From contig QANU01068870.1 of NCBI GenBank assembly GCA_003254905.1, positions 50,396 through 114,395 on the forward strand: 64,000 nt of DNA, given 5' to 3'. This document shows, one piece after another, positions 36,762 through 48,944 of this stretch (the first letter of the stretch is position 1; each line of letters opens with the position of its first letter). The notes beneath the pieces are model-generated. The model had not been told where the DNA came from. It did no database searches and saw nothing but the letters and a program-made list of their open reading frames with translations. Origin of the DNA: Nissolia schottii (taxonomy: Eukaryota > Streptophyta > Magnoliopsida > Fabales > Fabaceae). Made by a program: the position numbers and the translations under genes.

Positions 36762-37997
36762 ATATTAAACTTACAAAATTTTAGAATTTCAATGAAAAGT
36801 TTGTATTCTCTAATTAATCCTTTATCAAAATGGCCTATGACACTTTTTTTTATTTCAAAGAAAAGAAAACCTAATGTAAATTCTTAATTATACAGATACT
36901 GGATTTGATTTGGAAGGGTGGCTGTCATTTGGCAGCCCATAGTATTGTGAGCAACTTGCAAAAGTATATATTCAACCGCTATTGCTTTCATTCATCCTCT
37001 CACGATAAGAGAAATATATATAGATTATTGAACAAACAAAATATCCATATTTAATAACAAAAAAGTAAAAAAGAGTCCATATGTTACTTTTGTATACTAT
37101 ACTAGCCTACTTGATATAACAACATTATTCCGCTTCAATTTGTCAGAATCTAGGTCGTATATTTCGGCCTTCGATCTATGATGCTGTCAGTGTTACATGT
37201 CAAGTCTCGTCGGAAAAAATAAATTAAGGGGTCCTAGTCTTTATTTTTTAAGATTTCTTTTTAACAGAGTACTAATTAATAAATAGAAAGTAACGCGTAT
37301 TTAAAAGAAAAACTGTTTCTGAATTTTAATATATATGTTTATTCTTAGGGTCTCCTGGGATCATATTAAATTTAAGACTATTGATACTTTATGATTATTT
37401 GTGGCTATAAATTAACTATGTGTTATATTAATTTTAATTATTTATTATTTTAAATTTAAAAATAAATTATGACCATTGAAATAATATTAATACCTTTAAT
37501 ATCTTTATAAAACACAAGATATCGAAGGAAGAACCTTGTTTTGATTAATCAATGTCTTACGATATTTTTCAAAAACTCTCGAGTATCACAATTGTGTCAA
37601 ATTATAAACGTTTTATTCTCAAATCGCATGCTCGATCTATTCTCATGACATCTAAGTCAGATTTTCATTGCTTTTTTTTTCCCCTTGTCACGACTTTTTG
37701 AGATTTTATGGCCCATAGAATACACGATAATGTAGCTATTGAAAGCATTTTGATTTCATTTTTTAGAGTTGGTATGACTGAATGGTCACAAACTTACAAT
37801 CTGCGGTGTAAATTATGAAATAATACTTGGCGTGGGTTAAAAAGATGCAATACAAGTCACATTAAAGGGGGGGGGAATAATAATAATAATAACAATAATA
37901 ATAATAATGACTTTCTGAGTCCTTAACAACACATTAATTGTCATTTTGTTCAGACATTTACCAAAAAATAAATAAAAATTTGTTAAGACATAACACC
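36762..37997. other. AT-rich intergenic DNA
   Basis: No gene or element end was recognised. A poly-G run followed by (AAT)n lies at about 37868-37909, shortly before the copia element. Confidence 0.5.
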
Positions 37998-38314
37998 TGT
38001 TATAGTATTTATGCAAGTGGATTGCTTATGCTGCAAGCCACCGCATTAGTTAGAAGAATTAGTTATTGCTGTTAGTGTTAGTTATGACAGGTGGATTCTG
38101 TTATCACTAGCTATTTTGGTTAGCTTACTCACCAAGCAACCTGTACTGATGTGTATATATATGTGCTACTAGCCATAGTGTAGTCATTGATTGTAATTCA
38201 GTTTTACTCTCTCAATATACGAAATATATTCAGCTATGGCTGCTCCTTTGTTTCTTTCTTCATTCTCTCGTTTCTGGAATTTGTTGCAGACTACACAACC
38301 TGTGTAGTTTATCA
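37998..38314 (+). repeat. C1 5' LTR
   Basis: 317 bp, from TGTTATAGTATTTATGC to TGTAGTTTATCA. TGTATATATATG near 38152-38163 is a likely TATA box. Confidence 0.9.
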
Positions 38315-38323
38315 TGGTATCAG
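38315..38323 (+). promoter_or_regulatory. C1 primer binding site
   Basis: TGGTATCAG directly follows the 5' LTR and is complementary to the last nine bases of plant initiator tRNA-Met, the usual copia primer. Confidence 0.8.
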
Positions 38324-38334
38324 TTTAAGTCTCC

Positions 38335-38592
38335 ACAGTCTCAAGCCCAAGCCAACGAAACAACGAAGTAACAAATATTACTCAAATTCAAAGAAAAATT
38401 GGGGGAAAAAAACAGAGTACAGCTCCCCAACGGTCACCTGCAACAGGATCAGCTCCTCGAGCACAGAGAGGTCAAGACTCTCAATCACCAGCGACCGTGG
38501 CCTCCCCGACGAGCTCACCCAGCGGGGATAAAGGACCACGGCGTGTGGTTGCGCTCCCGACGTCGCACGAAGCCGCGTCACTTACCTGCAGA
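38335..38592. repeat. Inverted arm 1 of the C1 insert
   Basis: 258 bp, from ACAGTCTCAAGCCC to ACCTGCAGA. It is the reverse complement of 40406-40663 with only two mismatches seen. It lies immediately after the copia leader and ends exactly at the gypsy fragment. Confidence 0.95.
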
Positions 38593-40405
38593 TGCCCTAT
38601 CACGATATCACCACATAGCATGGTCCACACCAGCCAATAGCTGGACAGAGGAATTAAAACAGGAACTGAAGAAGGATGCTGAACTTTCAGCACTATGTAC
38701 GAAGCTGGAACAGGAGCCAGGTGGTCAGAGGTACTTCACAATGCAACAAGGCATCCTATTTTGGAAAAGCAGAATTGTTATTCCAAGAAACTCAAGGCTG
38801 AAAGAAGAGATTTTAAAGGAATTCCATGATTCCAATGTGGGGGGCCACTCAGGAATTGCAAGAACAACGGCTAGGGTGGCATCGCAATTCTACTAGCAGG
38901 CAATGCATAAGGACATTAAAGAATATGTGCTCCAGTGTCCTATTTGCCAGCAAGCAAAGACTGAAAATTCCTTACCAGCAGGGTTACTACAACCCCTACC
39001 GATCCCAAATCAAGTTTGGGAAGACATCGCTATGGACTTTATTACAGGTCTGCCTATGTCCCAGGGGTATTCAGCCATCTTTGTTGTCATTGACAGATTG
39101 ACAAAATTCGCCTATTTCATTCCTATCAACAGGGAGTACACCAGCACAAGTATAGTTGAAGTATTTTTATCTCAAGTGGTTAAACTACATGGCATGCCCA
39201 GGTCAATAGTCTCGGATAGAGACAAAGTCTTCACTAGCCAATTCTGGCAGAGACTATTTCAACTACAGGGAACCAAACTGAAGAGAAGCTCAGCATACCA
39301 TCCCCAAACGGATGGCCAGACAGAAAATCTCAACAAATCAGCTGAGATGTATCTGCGATGTTACACATTTCAGCAACTACACAAATGGGCCAAACTCTTA
39401 CCATGGGCAGAGCATTGGTACAACACAAGCTATCACAGCAGCATTGCCGTGACCCCTTTCCAAGCATTATATGGAAGGGAACCACCTAAGATTGTGAAAT
39501 ATGAAAGGCAAACCGAGGACCCTACAGCTCTGCAGGATATGCTAGTGAGCAGAGACCAACTGTTACAACAACTGAAGCTAAACCTACAGAGGGCCCAGAA
39601 CCATATGAAAAACAAAGCTGGTGCGAAAAGAAGAGATGTGCAAATGCAAGAAGGGGAGCTGGTGTTAGTTAAACTACAACCTTATAAACAGCATTCAGTG
39701 GCACTAAGAAAGAACCACAAGCTGAGTATGAAGTACTTTGGCCCATTCAAAATTGAAGAGAAAGTGGGGCAAGTAGCCTATAAGATTAGCCTACCACCAA
39801 CAGCTAGAATACACAATGTATTTCACGTGTCACAGCTCAAGAAATTCCAAGGTCCACACATTCCCCCTTACCTACCCCTTCCTCTACAGACTACAGCCAC
39901 AGGCCCAATCTTACAACCACAAGACATTCTGCAGTACAAGCAAGTTCAATAAGGGGGCATCACAACAATACAAGCCCTCGTACAGTGGAAAGGAATGCCT
40001 GCAACCACCAAGACATGGGAGGACTACGAAACATTCAAAGCAAATTACCCTGACCTCAACCTTGAGGACAAGGTTGTTTCGAAGGGGAAGGCAATGCAAC
40101 AAATGGCAAGGGAAGAGAAGGGAATCAGGAGAATAACAAGGGCAAGGAGGTCATTGCAACAACAAACACAATCAGCAAACAACAGCAAGCAAGTCGAGAA
40201 GGGAAAACAGTTAGAGAAAAAGGGCACGTGGCAACAGATCCGCAGGAACCGGGCCAGCGCAGAAGCAAAAGGGAGAGAAAGCGCAACTCATATTTGGATG
40301 ATTACCTCATTGGGAAACTTATGAGTGTAGTAAGTCAATATTTCTTCTTCTTTGAACTTCTCTGCTCATCATTGTTCCATTACTGCTTCGTTGCTGACTT
40401 GTGAC
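38593..40405 (+). pseudogene. Ty3/gypsy (Reina-like) integrase and chromodomain fragment
   Basis: The fragment begins inside the RNase H/integrase link (ADALSRYHH), then has an HHCC finger (GGHSG, CPICQQAK), a catalytic core (MDFITGLPMSQG, SIVSDRDKVF, HPQTDGQTENLN) and a C-terminal chromodomain-like region (VQWKGMP, WEDYETFK, NLEDKV). The NLEDKV ending is typical of the Reina clade. It is a partial, broken fossil with no LTR, PBS or RT of its own, on the same strand as the copia host element. Confidence 0.85.
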
Positions 40406-40663
40406 TCTGCAGGTAAATGACGCGGCTTCGTGCGACGTCGGGAGCGCAACCACACGCCGTGGTCCTTTATCCCCGCTGGGTGAGCTCATCGGGGAGGCCA
40501 CGGTCGCTGGTGATCGAGAGTCTTGACCTCTCTGTGCTCGAGGAGCTGATCCTGTTGCAGGTGACCGTTGGGGAGCTGTACTCTGTTTTTTTCCCCCAAT
40601 TTTTCTTTGAATTTGAGTAATATTTGTTACTTCGTTGTTTCGTTGGCTTGGGCTTGAGACTGT
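40406..40663. repeat. Inverted arm 2 of the C1 insert
   Basis: Reverse complement of 38335-38592. It ends directly against copia gag sequence (YHQWARSM begins at about 40664), so the arm interrupts the gag region. Confidence 0.95.
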
Positions 40664-43600
40664 TACCACCAATGGGCACGTTCTATGCGCCTGGCTCTAA
40701 AAGGAAAGAACAAATTCCATTTTGTTGATGGCCGCATTATCCAACCTGATGAGGATGATCCTGTTTTCCCAGCCTGGGATCGCTGCAATACCTTTGTGCT
40801 TGGATGGATCACGAATTCATTGTCCCCTGAAATCATGGCCAGCATTATGTGGACTGAGAATGCTGCTGATCTGTGGAAGGACTTAAAGCGTAGATGCCAT
40901 CAAGGTGACCTTTACCGCATTGCTGAGTTGCAAGAATTAATAGTTTCCCTTCATCAAGGTGAGTCCCCCATTACATCTTATTACTCTCAGTTGAAATCAT
41001 TTTTGGGATGACTTGGAAAACTTTAGACCTATTCCCACCTGTTATTGTCCTGTTCAATGTACCTGTGGCCTTGGAATAATTAGGGAATACCACGACCATG
41101 ACTATGTGATTCGGTTTCTTAGAGGCTTAAATGAAAACTTCAGCAGTGTAAGGTCCCAAATTATGCTTATGGAACCTGTTCCAGACATTAATAAGGTTCT
41201 CTCTCTGTTACTTCAACAAGAGAGACAATTCAACATGGATTATGAAGATCCAAGACCATTGGCAGCCACTGTGACTTCTGGCTCTAGATCACTCACAGAC
41301 CCCAGGGGCAGAACCAAGTTTCAGAACTCTAAACCTCCACCACGAGGCCGAAGTCCATCTTACTACTCCAAGCATTGTAACAACTGTGGAGGCACTGGTC
41401 ATTTGGAGCAAGATTGCTTCAAGAAAAATGGGTATCCGAATCATATGCAAAGAAAGCACAAAGTAAAGGCTGCCAACAATGTCACCTCTGTTGCAGATGA
41501 GTTGGACTCTGATGAAACCTGTAGTATTGAGTCTCAGAAAGAGACCGAGTCTCAGAAAGAGACCTGTGACATCACCAACTTTCATTTTACCTCTGATCAA
41601 TATAAGGCATTGCTTGCCTTAATCCAACACAATGGGCCACAATCCCATGTTGCCAATCAGGTTACAATCCATGAACCACAACAGCACCCTCCTTCAGGTA
41701 ACCATCTTGCTCATGCATCTCACCATTCCAACCCCACCACTTGGATTCTTGATACAGGTGCCACTGATCACATCACTCACTCATTACATTCATTTCATAC
41801 ATTTAGAAAAATTAAACCAGTCTTACTAAAACTCCTTAATGGAAGTCAGGTATCCACCAACATTGCAGGGAATGTTTTCTTTTCTAAATGCCTTTTTCTC
41901 ACAAATGTTTTATATATTCCCCATTTTACTTTTAATCTGATCTCTGTGTCTAAATTGACAACACATCTGTCATGTCAATTGTCTTTTACTAAAAATCAAT
42001 GTGAGATACAGGCCATGCCATCTATGAAGATGATTGGTGTAGCTAGTTCAAGGCAAGGTCTCTACTACCTGGAATCAAATCCAGCAGGAGCTCCTACACT
42101 GCACAGCATCAACAACATTACTCTAAGCAATTCTCAGCTATGGCACATTCGATTAGGCCATCCCTCCTATAAGAAGTTAGATAGTTTGCATGTTGTATTT
42201 CCATTTTTACAATGTAATAAGGACATCAACATCCCTTGTGATGCCTGCCATTTTGCAAAACAAAAGAAATTACCTTTTCCTACTAGTCATTCTTCCACTG
42301 ATGCTACTTTTGCCTTATTGCACATTGACATATGGGGTCCTATATTAGTTCCATCTAGCTTCGGTTTCAAATATTTTCTGACCATAGTTGATGATCACAC
42401 AAGGTTCACATGGGCATATTTCATGAAATTGAAGTCTGAGGCTGCTGGTTTAATTCAGACCTTTGTCAACTTAGCAGCAACACAATTTGAAGCCAGGGTC
42501 AAATGCATTAGAACAGATAATGGCAATGAGTTCAAGTTAACTTCATTCTATCACTCAAAAGGGATTTTACATCACACAACATGTGTGGAAACTCCACAGC
42601 AAAATGGAATAGTGGAGAGAAAGCATCAACATATATTAGGGGTGGCTCGGGCTCTAATTTTCCAGTCCAACATGCCACACAGCTTTTGGCACTTTGCCAT
42701 TGCTCAAGCCATTCACCTCATCAACAGATTACCCAGTTCCTTCCTCAAAAACACCACACCATATGCAGCCTTGCACCACTCACAACCAGACTTAAGTCAC
42801 CTCAAGGCATTTGGTTGCCTAGCCTATGGAACTACCCTTGCCAATCACAGAACCAAACTGCAACCCAGAGCAAGAAAATGTATGTTTCTGGGATATAAGA
42901 CTGGAACCAAAGGTTATTTGTTGTTTGACCTCACAAACAAAGAAGTGTTTATTTCAAGGAATGTCAAGTTTTATGAGCACATTTTCCCACACCTTACCAA
43001 CCATATACCAGACACACCAGCATCTGCCTCTGCACCAATTTCTTCCCACCACACATATGACCTGGATCTATTCCAAGATTTACAACCTAATCAGCAGCAC
43101 ACATCACCAACCCTGTCCCCCCCAGACCTGCCCTCACCATATCTGCCTCTACCAACCCTGCCCTCATCAATCTTGCCTTCTCCAAATTGCTCCTCTAGCA
43201 TTCATCAATCCCCCATTCACACTGAACCCAGCATAACAACTGACCACTCCACACCTGTGCCCGAGATGCAGATCATGCAACAGACACAAGCACTACCAGA
43301 GATCAGGAAATCAGAAAGGATAAAAAGGCCACCAAGTTATCTACAAGACTACCACTGTGCCTTGTCCACTTCAAAAGCTACCTACACCAATCATCAAATC
43401 AGGTACCCTATCTCAAACTATCTCTCCTACAATTCCTTGTCTGCATCTCATAAACATTATGCATTAGCCTTATCCTCCATCTCTGAACCCAAAACCTACA
43501 AAGAAGTCGTGGCTCATGAGTGTTGGCAAAAGGCAATTAATGCTGAACTATTGGCTTTGGAAACAAATGGAACTTGGTCATTAATTAAATTACCTCCACA

Positions 43601-45038
43601 AAAGAAAGCTATTGGAAGCAAGTGGGTATTCAAAGTCAAACTCAACCCGAATGGGAGTGTTGAGAGGTACAAGGCAAGGCTGGTTGCAAAGGGATTCAAT
43701 CAAATCTATGGCATTGACTATGCTGAAACCTTCAGCCCTGTTGTCAAAATGACCACTATAAGGTTGTTGTTGGCTCTCACTGCAGCAAATAATTGGTATT
43801 TAGAACAGCTGGATGTGAACACAGCCTTCTTGCATGGAGATTTGGTTGAAGAGGTCTATATGAAGATCCCTCAAGGGCTCACTGTGTCCAAACCAGGGCT
43901 GGTCTGTAAGCTACAGAAGTCCTTGTATGGCCTTAAGCAAGCTAGCCGGCAGTGGAATGCAAAGTTAACCTCAGTTTTATTACAGCAACAATTTATTCAA
44001 TCCAAGGCTGATTACTCTCTCTTCACAAAGAGGTCTGCCAGTGGATTCACGGCAATTCTTGTGTATGTGGATGATTTAATCTTGGCTGGCAATGACATTG
44101 AGGAGATCAATTTGATAAAGAAGCTGTTAGATGACCTGTTCAAAATAAAAGACATTGGCCAGCTGAAATATTTTCTAGGAATGGAAGTTGCCAGATCAGC
44201 CTCAGGTATACACCTTTACTAGAGAAAGTATGCTCTCGAGTTACTTAATGAATGTGGTTTATTAGGTTGCAAGCCTGCTGCAACTCCCATGGATTTTCAT
44301 AATAAGCTGAGTAAACAATCCGGGTCTCCTCTCTCAGATGATTCAGCTTACAGAAGATTGGTTGGTAGGCTTCTCTCTCTCACCAACACACGACCAGATA
44401 TTTCCTTTGCTTTAGGGAAATTGAGCCAATTCCTGGACTGTGCTACTGATGAGCACATGCAGGCAGCTCACAGAGTTGTAAGGTACCTGAAGAACTCTCC
44501 TGCTGCTGGGATATTCTTTAATGCCAAGTCTGACTTAGTAATCACAGGCTATTCGGATTCAGACTGGGCTTCATGTTTAGACACACGGAAGTCAGTATCA
44601 GGGTTTTGTTTCTATCTTGGCTCAGCATTAATTTCGTGGAAAAGTAAAAAGCAGACTATTGTATCCAAGTCATCTTCAGAAGCTGAATATAGAGCTCTCA
44701 GCCAAGCCACTTGTGAAGCTCAATGGCTATCCTACTTAATGAATGATTTCGACTTTCCCCTTCAGCAGCCGATTATAATTCACTGTGACAACCTATCAGC
44801 TATTCATTTAGCATCAAATCCAGTCATGCATGAGAGAACGAATATTGAGATTGATTGCCATTTGATTAGAGACAATCTCCATTCAGGTCTCATTAATATC
44901 CAACATGTCTTCACCAAACACCAAGTTGCAGATGTTCTCACAAAGCCAATGGCCCCTGGTCCCTTTAACTCTTTGGTTGTCAAGCTGGGACTGTTTTCAA
45001 TACATTCTCCCAATCCAGCTTGCGGGGGGGTGTTATAG
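40664..45038 (+). pseudogene. C1 copia gag-pol region
   Basis: Gag from YHQWARSMRLAL through WKDLKRRCHQGD (near 40870-40905), a zinc knuckle CNNCGGTGHLEQDC near 41380-41418, protease WILDTGATDH near 41741, a GAG-pre-integrase block (HIRLGHPSYKKL near 42145), integrase (HIDIWGP near 42320, DNGNEF near 42520, NGIVERKHQ near 42605), RT (SKWVFKVK near 43618, ARLVAKGF, YVDDLILAG near 44062) and RNase H (SVSGFCFYLG near 44595, SKSSSEAEYRAL near 44670). The order with integrase before RT defines Ty1/copia. A broken fossil with a small number of breaks. Confidence 0.9.
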
Positions 45039-45347
45039 TATTTATGCAAATGGATTGCTTATGCTGCAAGCCACCGCATTAGTTAGAAGAATTAGTTATT
45101 GCTGTTAGTGTTAGTTATGACAGGTGGATTCTGTTATCACTAGCTATTTTGGTTAGCTTACTCACCAAGCAACCTGTACTGATGTGTATATATATGTGCT
45201 ACTAGCCATAGTGTAGTCATTGATTGTAATTCAGTTTTGCTCTCTCAATACACGAAATATATTCAGCTATGGCTGCTCCTTAGTTTCCTTCTTCATTCTC
45301 TCGTTTCTGCAATTTGTTGCAGACTACACAGCCTGTGTAGTTTATCA
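45031..45347 (+). repeat. C1 3' LTR
   Basis: 317 bp, preceded by a G7 polypurine tract at about 45024-45030. It differs from the 5' LTR at seven positions by eye. Confidence 0.9.
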
Positions 45348-45352
45348 ACACC

Positions 45353-45652
45353 TGCCAAATAGCACCCTTAACCGCTTTTGTCCAGGAGAAATATTTGGAT
45401 ATTAACGAAGCATGTTCAATGCATGTTTCATAAGCATTTTTAATTATTAATTTAAATTTAAAATGTCTTAAAAATTTACAAAAAGTTAATAATAAGTGGT
45501 TGACAGCGTTCAAGAGCACATATTAAATTTCTTTCATGAATATCTAAATATTTTTTTTGATCAGATTAATTCCTTATACATTGACACCAGCTAGTATCTA
45601 AATTCTTTCCAAGTATTATTGCATTGACTATTGGTCACCATTTTTTTTTTTT
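45353..45652. other. AT-rich intergenic DNA
   Basis: Flank of the copia element; nothing recognised. Confidence 0.5.
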
Positions 45653-45825
45653 GAGTAACGATACTATAGACCTGGGTTTACCATGAACCCTACGCATGAC
45701 AAAATATCATCCATTAAAATCTCTTTTTATGATTACAAATATGTATTTATTATATAAAAAATAATGGACGATATCATGTTACGTGTAGAATTCATGGTGA
45801 ACTTAGGTCTATAGTATCATTACTC
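45653..45825. mobile_element. M3: short MITE with ~60-bp inverted termini
   Basis: GAGTAACGATACTATAGACC on the left pairs with GAGTAATGATACTATAGACC on the minus strand at the right; inversion continues through CACCATGAA and TCCATTA. 173 bp, no coding capacity. T-rich flanks hide any target duplication, so the superfamily is open. Confidence 0.75.
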
Positions 45826-47748
45826 CAATTTTTTAGAGTAAATAACCAAATTGATCCAAATATTTTTTATTTGATATAATTTGGCCTTGACAAAATTTTT
45901 GACATCAAATTTAAAAATTTGAGATCAAGTCAAATTGATCAATGCCATAAAATTTAATATTAGAAAATAAAAAAATTAAAAATTAAAACTTAACAAAAAA
46001 AAAAGATCTATACAACCCCTCCATCATCCCCATCTATGGTGCCTCCTACTTTCTTCCTCATCTACTCAACCAAATAGCCTTATCACCAGTGCCACCTCTT
46101 AGTCATTGCCAATCAGCACATCATCGTCATCGTCCACGGGTTTGGTGTCACCACACGACTCAAAAATTGTGACCAACCTGCAAAAGACGGGCTCTTTTAT
46201 AAAAATCTCTTAAAACATTTTTCCGCAAATCATGAGCCTTAAATAAAACAAGTTGGAACTTTCCTTTTTGAATAGAATGCAAATAAACTCTTGCAACTTT
46301 GAGAATATAATCATAATTACACATGTAAAATATTCGGCATGGCCCGAAGATCCTACCTGTATATAATATTGGAACACTCTACATATTAACATGAATATAA
46401 AATAAAATAAACTCTAACATAATCTTACGGATAGTTTCACCTCAAGGTGAATGCTTACTTAAGAATTATGACATCACTATGACTGATCATGATCTCTATG
46501 AAGTTGCTGCTACATCTTAACCTGTAAATGGAAGGGGAGTTAAAGGGTGATAACTCTAGGGAGAGCTTGAGCAAGTGATTTTCCACAGCACCCACGAGAC
46601 ATTTCAAAATATGGCAATACATATTAATACTTATCATGCAAAAAATCATTTTAATATAATAATAATAATAATAATAATAGTAATAAAAATTTCATGAAAA
46701 CATTAAAACAAATGTATTTTGGAGCTATCTAGATAGACAAATCTTGAAAAATACAATCTAATTATATATGATCATGTTGTTGCCGGGTGTTACAGTCATT
46801 GCACTAAACTACATGATATCGGGCTTCATGGCCATTACCATATGTCTAGGCTTCACAATCTTGTCACTCAAAATTTATATGTCTGAATCTTATTCTACAT
46901 GATAATTGTACAAGATATACCACGATCAACGTAAATTGTCACCGACTTACAATTCTTTCTTAGATTGCACTCCAATAAAAATGAAATAAATATAATAACA
47001 TGAACATGATAACTGATAACAGATAACATGAAATAACTAACATGATCATAAACATGAAATCTATGAACATACACATGCAACATGATGATCTTTACGCATT
47101 TCAATTAATGGTCTCATGGCGCTTCTAAAATGATTTTCATAATTTTCAAATTCTTCTCGTAAATTGTTTTGTAATCAATAAGTTTATAAATTTCATAACG
47201 ATAAATATGATTTTTCATAAATACATAAAATAAAACATGTTTCTATAGAAAGGTTCAGTAAAATATTTTCATAAATATTTTGATAATATTTTCAAAATTC
47301 CTTATTTTTCTAAAAACATATTTTCATAAATCAAATCTGTAATTCCCATAAGTGTCGAAGTTGTTAAACTAAAATCATGCTTTATAACATATGAACATAA
47401 ATATAATGGCTAAAATAAGTCATGAGTAACAAACTCATTCACCTGTGTTACCGTGAGAGCATTGTCGCAACTTATGGCAACTTGCGAAACCTCGAACGAC
47501 ATTCTTGAACCGACACAAAGACAAACATAGAAATTACTAACACGTTGAATAAATGAAACAACAAAACAAGAAGCGGAATAGTGCAACTGGGCAATGTACG
47601 TTAATTCTACAATGCTCTAACAGCTGCGGCATTGACACTGCACAAACCTAGGCTGCTTTTGTGCCCTTGCAGTGCAATTGTGCTCTGATAGTGCCATTGT
47701 GTTGGTGCCATCGCTAAAAACCCTATAACTACGAAAGGAAAGACACAA
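45826..47748. other. AT-rich intergenic DNA, possibly old LTR remnants
   Basis: No gene recognised. An (AAT)n run lies at about 46655-46679. GGGTGTTACA at 46785-46794 resembles a minus-oriented LTR end, but no partner end was found. Sequence near 47630-47715 has GTGCCATTG-like words that recur at 63414-63480 on the far side of the nest. Confidence 0.4.
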
Positions 47749-48054
47749 AGGAAGACTATGGATGGCAATGGGGCAAGGCAGGACAAATTTTCCATTACCC
47801 ATCCCCACCTTGTTCATTCAAATCTTGCCCCATGCCCCCAACGTGTTTTTATTTTTTGCCCTAGACTTGTGGGTTTATGTCTGCCCGTTACCCACCTTGT
47901 CGTGAAACACCCTAGCTAACTGTTTACCCGTACGTAGTAAACAATGCTCACTAGGTTGTTTTCTACCTGGTCGGAATACCTTCGTCCATTGTTATCTTTC
48001 GAAAATAGTTGTTTAAGAAAATAGGGACGAATTTTGAAACTTTGCATTTGTATC

Positions 48055-48640
48055 CAAGGTTATTAAACTCGAGAGTTTAAGTAAACTCATAAAGGCTTAG
48101 CAAACTTAAATCGTAGACTCGACTCGTAAACTCGTAAGAGTTTACATATGTAAAAAATATATGTTATACGCAATATAATTAGGCACTAAACATGATTACA
48201 TTTTGTATTCATAATTGACATTGAATAATGTTAACTTTAAAATAAAATAAATGAAAAAAATATTTCATAAAATATACCTTAATGCATGACATTTAGTTAT
48301 GTCATACTTTATTCTGTATATGTATTACTTTATAGTTTAATAAAATATATCACAATTATGATAAATATATAAAATTGGCTTAGTAAACTTAATAGACATT
48401 GTCTAACACACACAAAGTCAACGAAGTATCTAAAAAAGTTACTAAATTTATACATCTTGAGGTAAACTCGTAAACTCATAGGTAAATTTTAACTCGTAAA
48501 CTCGCTAGTAAAACAGAGAGTTTACTTAAACTCGTACGAGTTTACCAAAAAAGAGTTTACATGAGTGTTAACTCGTTTTGTGTAGTAAAATCGTAAACTC
48601 GTAAGAGTTTACGAGTTAACTCGAGAGTCTAATAACCATG
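48055..48640. mobile_element. H5: hAT MITE rich in AAACTCG repeats
   Basis: A 586-bp element with exact 8-bp flanks TTTGTATC (48047-48054 and 48641-48648). Ends are CAAGGTTATTAAACTCGAG and, on the minus strand, CATGGTTATTAGACTCTCGAG. Both subterminal zones are packed with TAAACTCGTAA and its complement, giving many small hairpins around an AT-rich centre. No coding capacity. The LTR sequence resumes on both sides, so it entered S4 after S4 formed. Confidence 0.9.
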
Positions 48641-48944
48641 TTTGTATCGATCAATTAATAAAATAGAGCCATGCGTCAGAAAGAACAAATATAGCAAGCG
48701 GTAAAGCCCTTAGGCTTAGCAGATAACTGTCTAATCATACTAAAGCATACAATATACACCCATCTGGTCCATCAGAACAGTCATGTAGTTATTATAATAA
48801 ATAATATACAAGTAACATGTTCGATACATACCATACATAACATTAACATACAAGGGCTAATTGTAGCATTTCCCAGTTTACCCCTAATAGAGTAATAACT
48901 ACTGCTGCCTCTAGTGTCCCTGTCTGGTTCTGACCGCCTCATAG

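Larger units (their letters stand above)
37998..45347 (+). mobile_element. C1: Ty1/copia element carrying a gypsy fragment
   Basis: A 7.35-kb fossil with exact 5-bp flanks ACACC (37993-37997 and 45348-45352) and two 317-bp LTRs. Order on the plus strand: LTR, PBS, inverted arm, Reina-type gypsy integrase/chromodomain fragment, inverted arm, copia gag, protease, integrase, RT, RNase H, polypurine tract, LTR. The LTRs differ at seven sites by eye (about 2%), suggesting insertion roughly a million years ago at commonly used plant rates. It is broken, with a few coding breaks besides the insert. The copia clade was not determined. Confidence 0.9.

Noticed and set aside
38903-39952. 349-codon integrase frame read as a domesticated host gene
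   Set aside because: It sits between inverted arms inside a copia element, has no promoter or exon structure of its own, and belongs to a truncated gypsy fragment.
46785-46794. LTR end GGGTGTTACA as proof of another LTR element
   Set aside because: No partner terminus, target duplication or internal landmarks were found, so it is only mentioned as a possible remnant.
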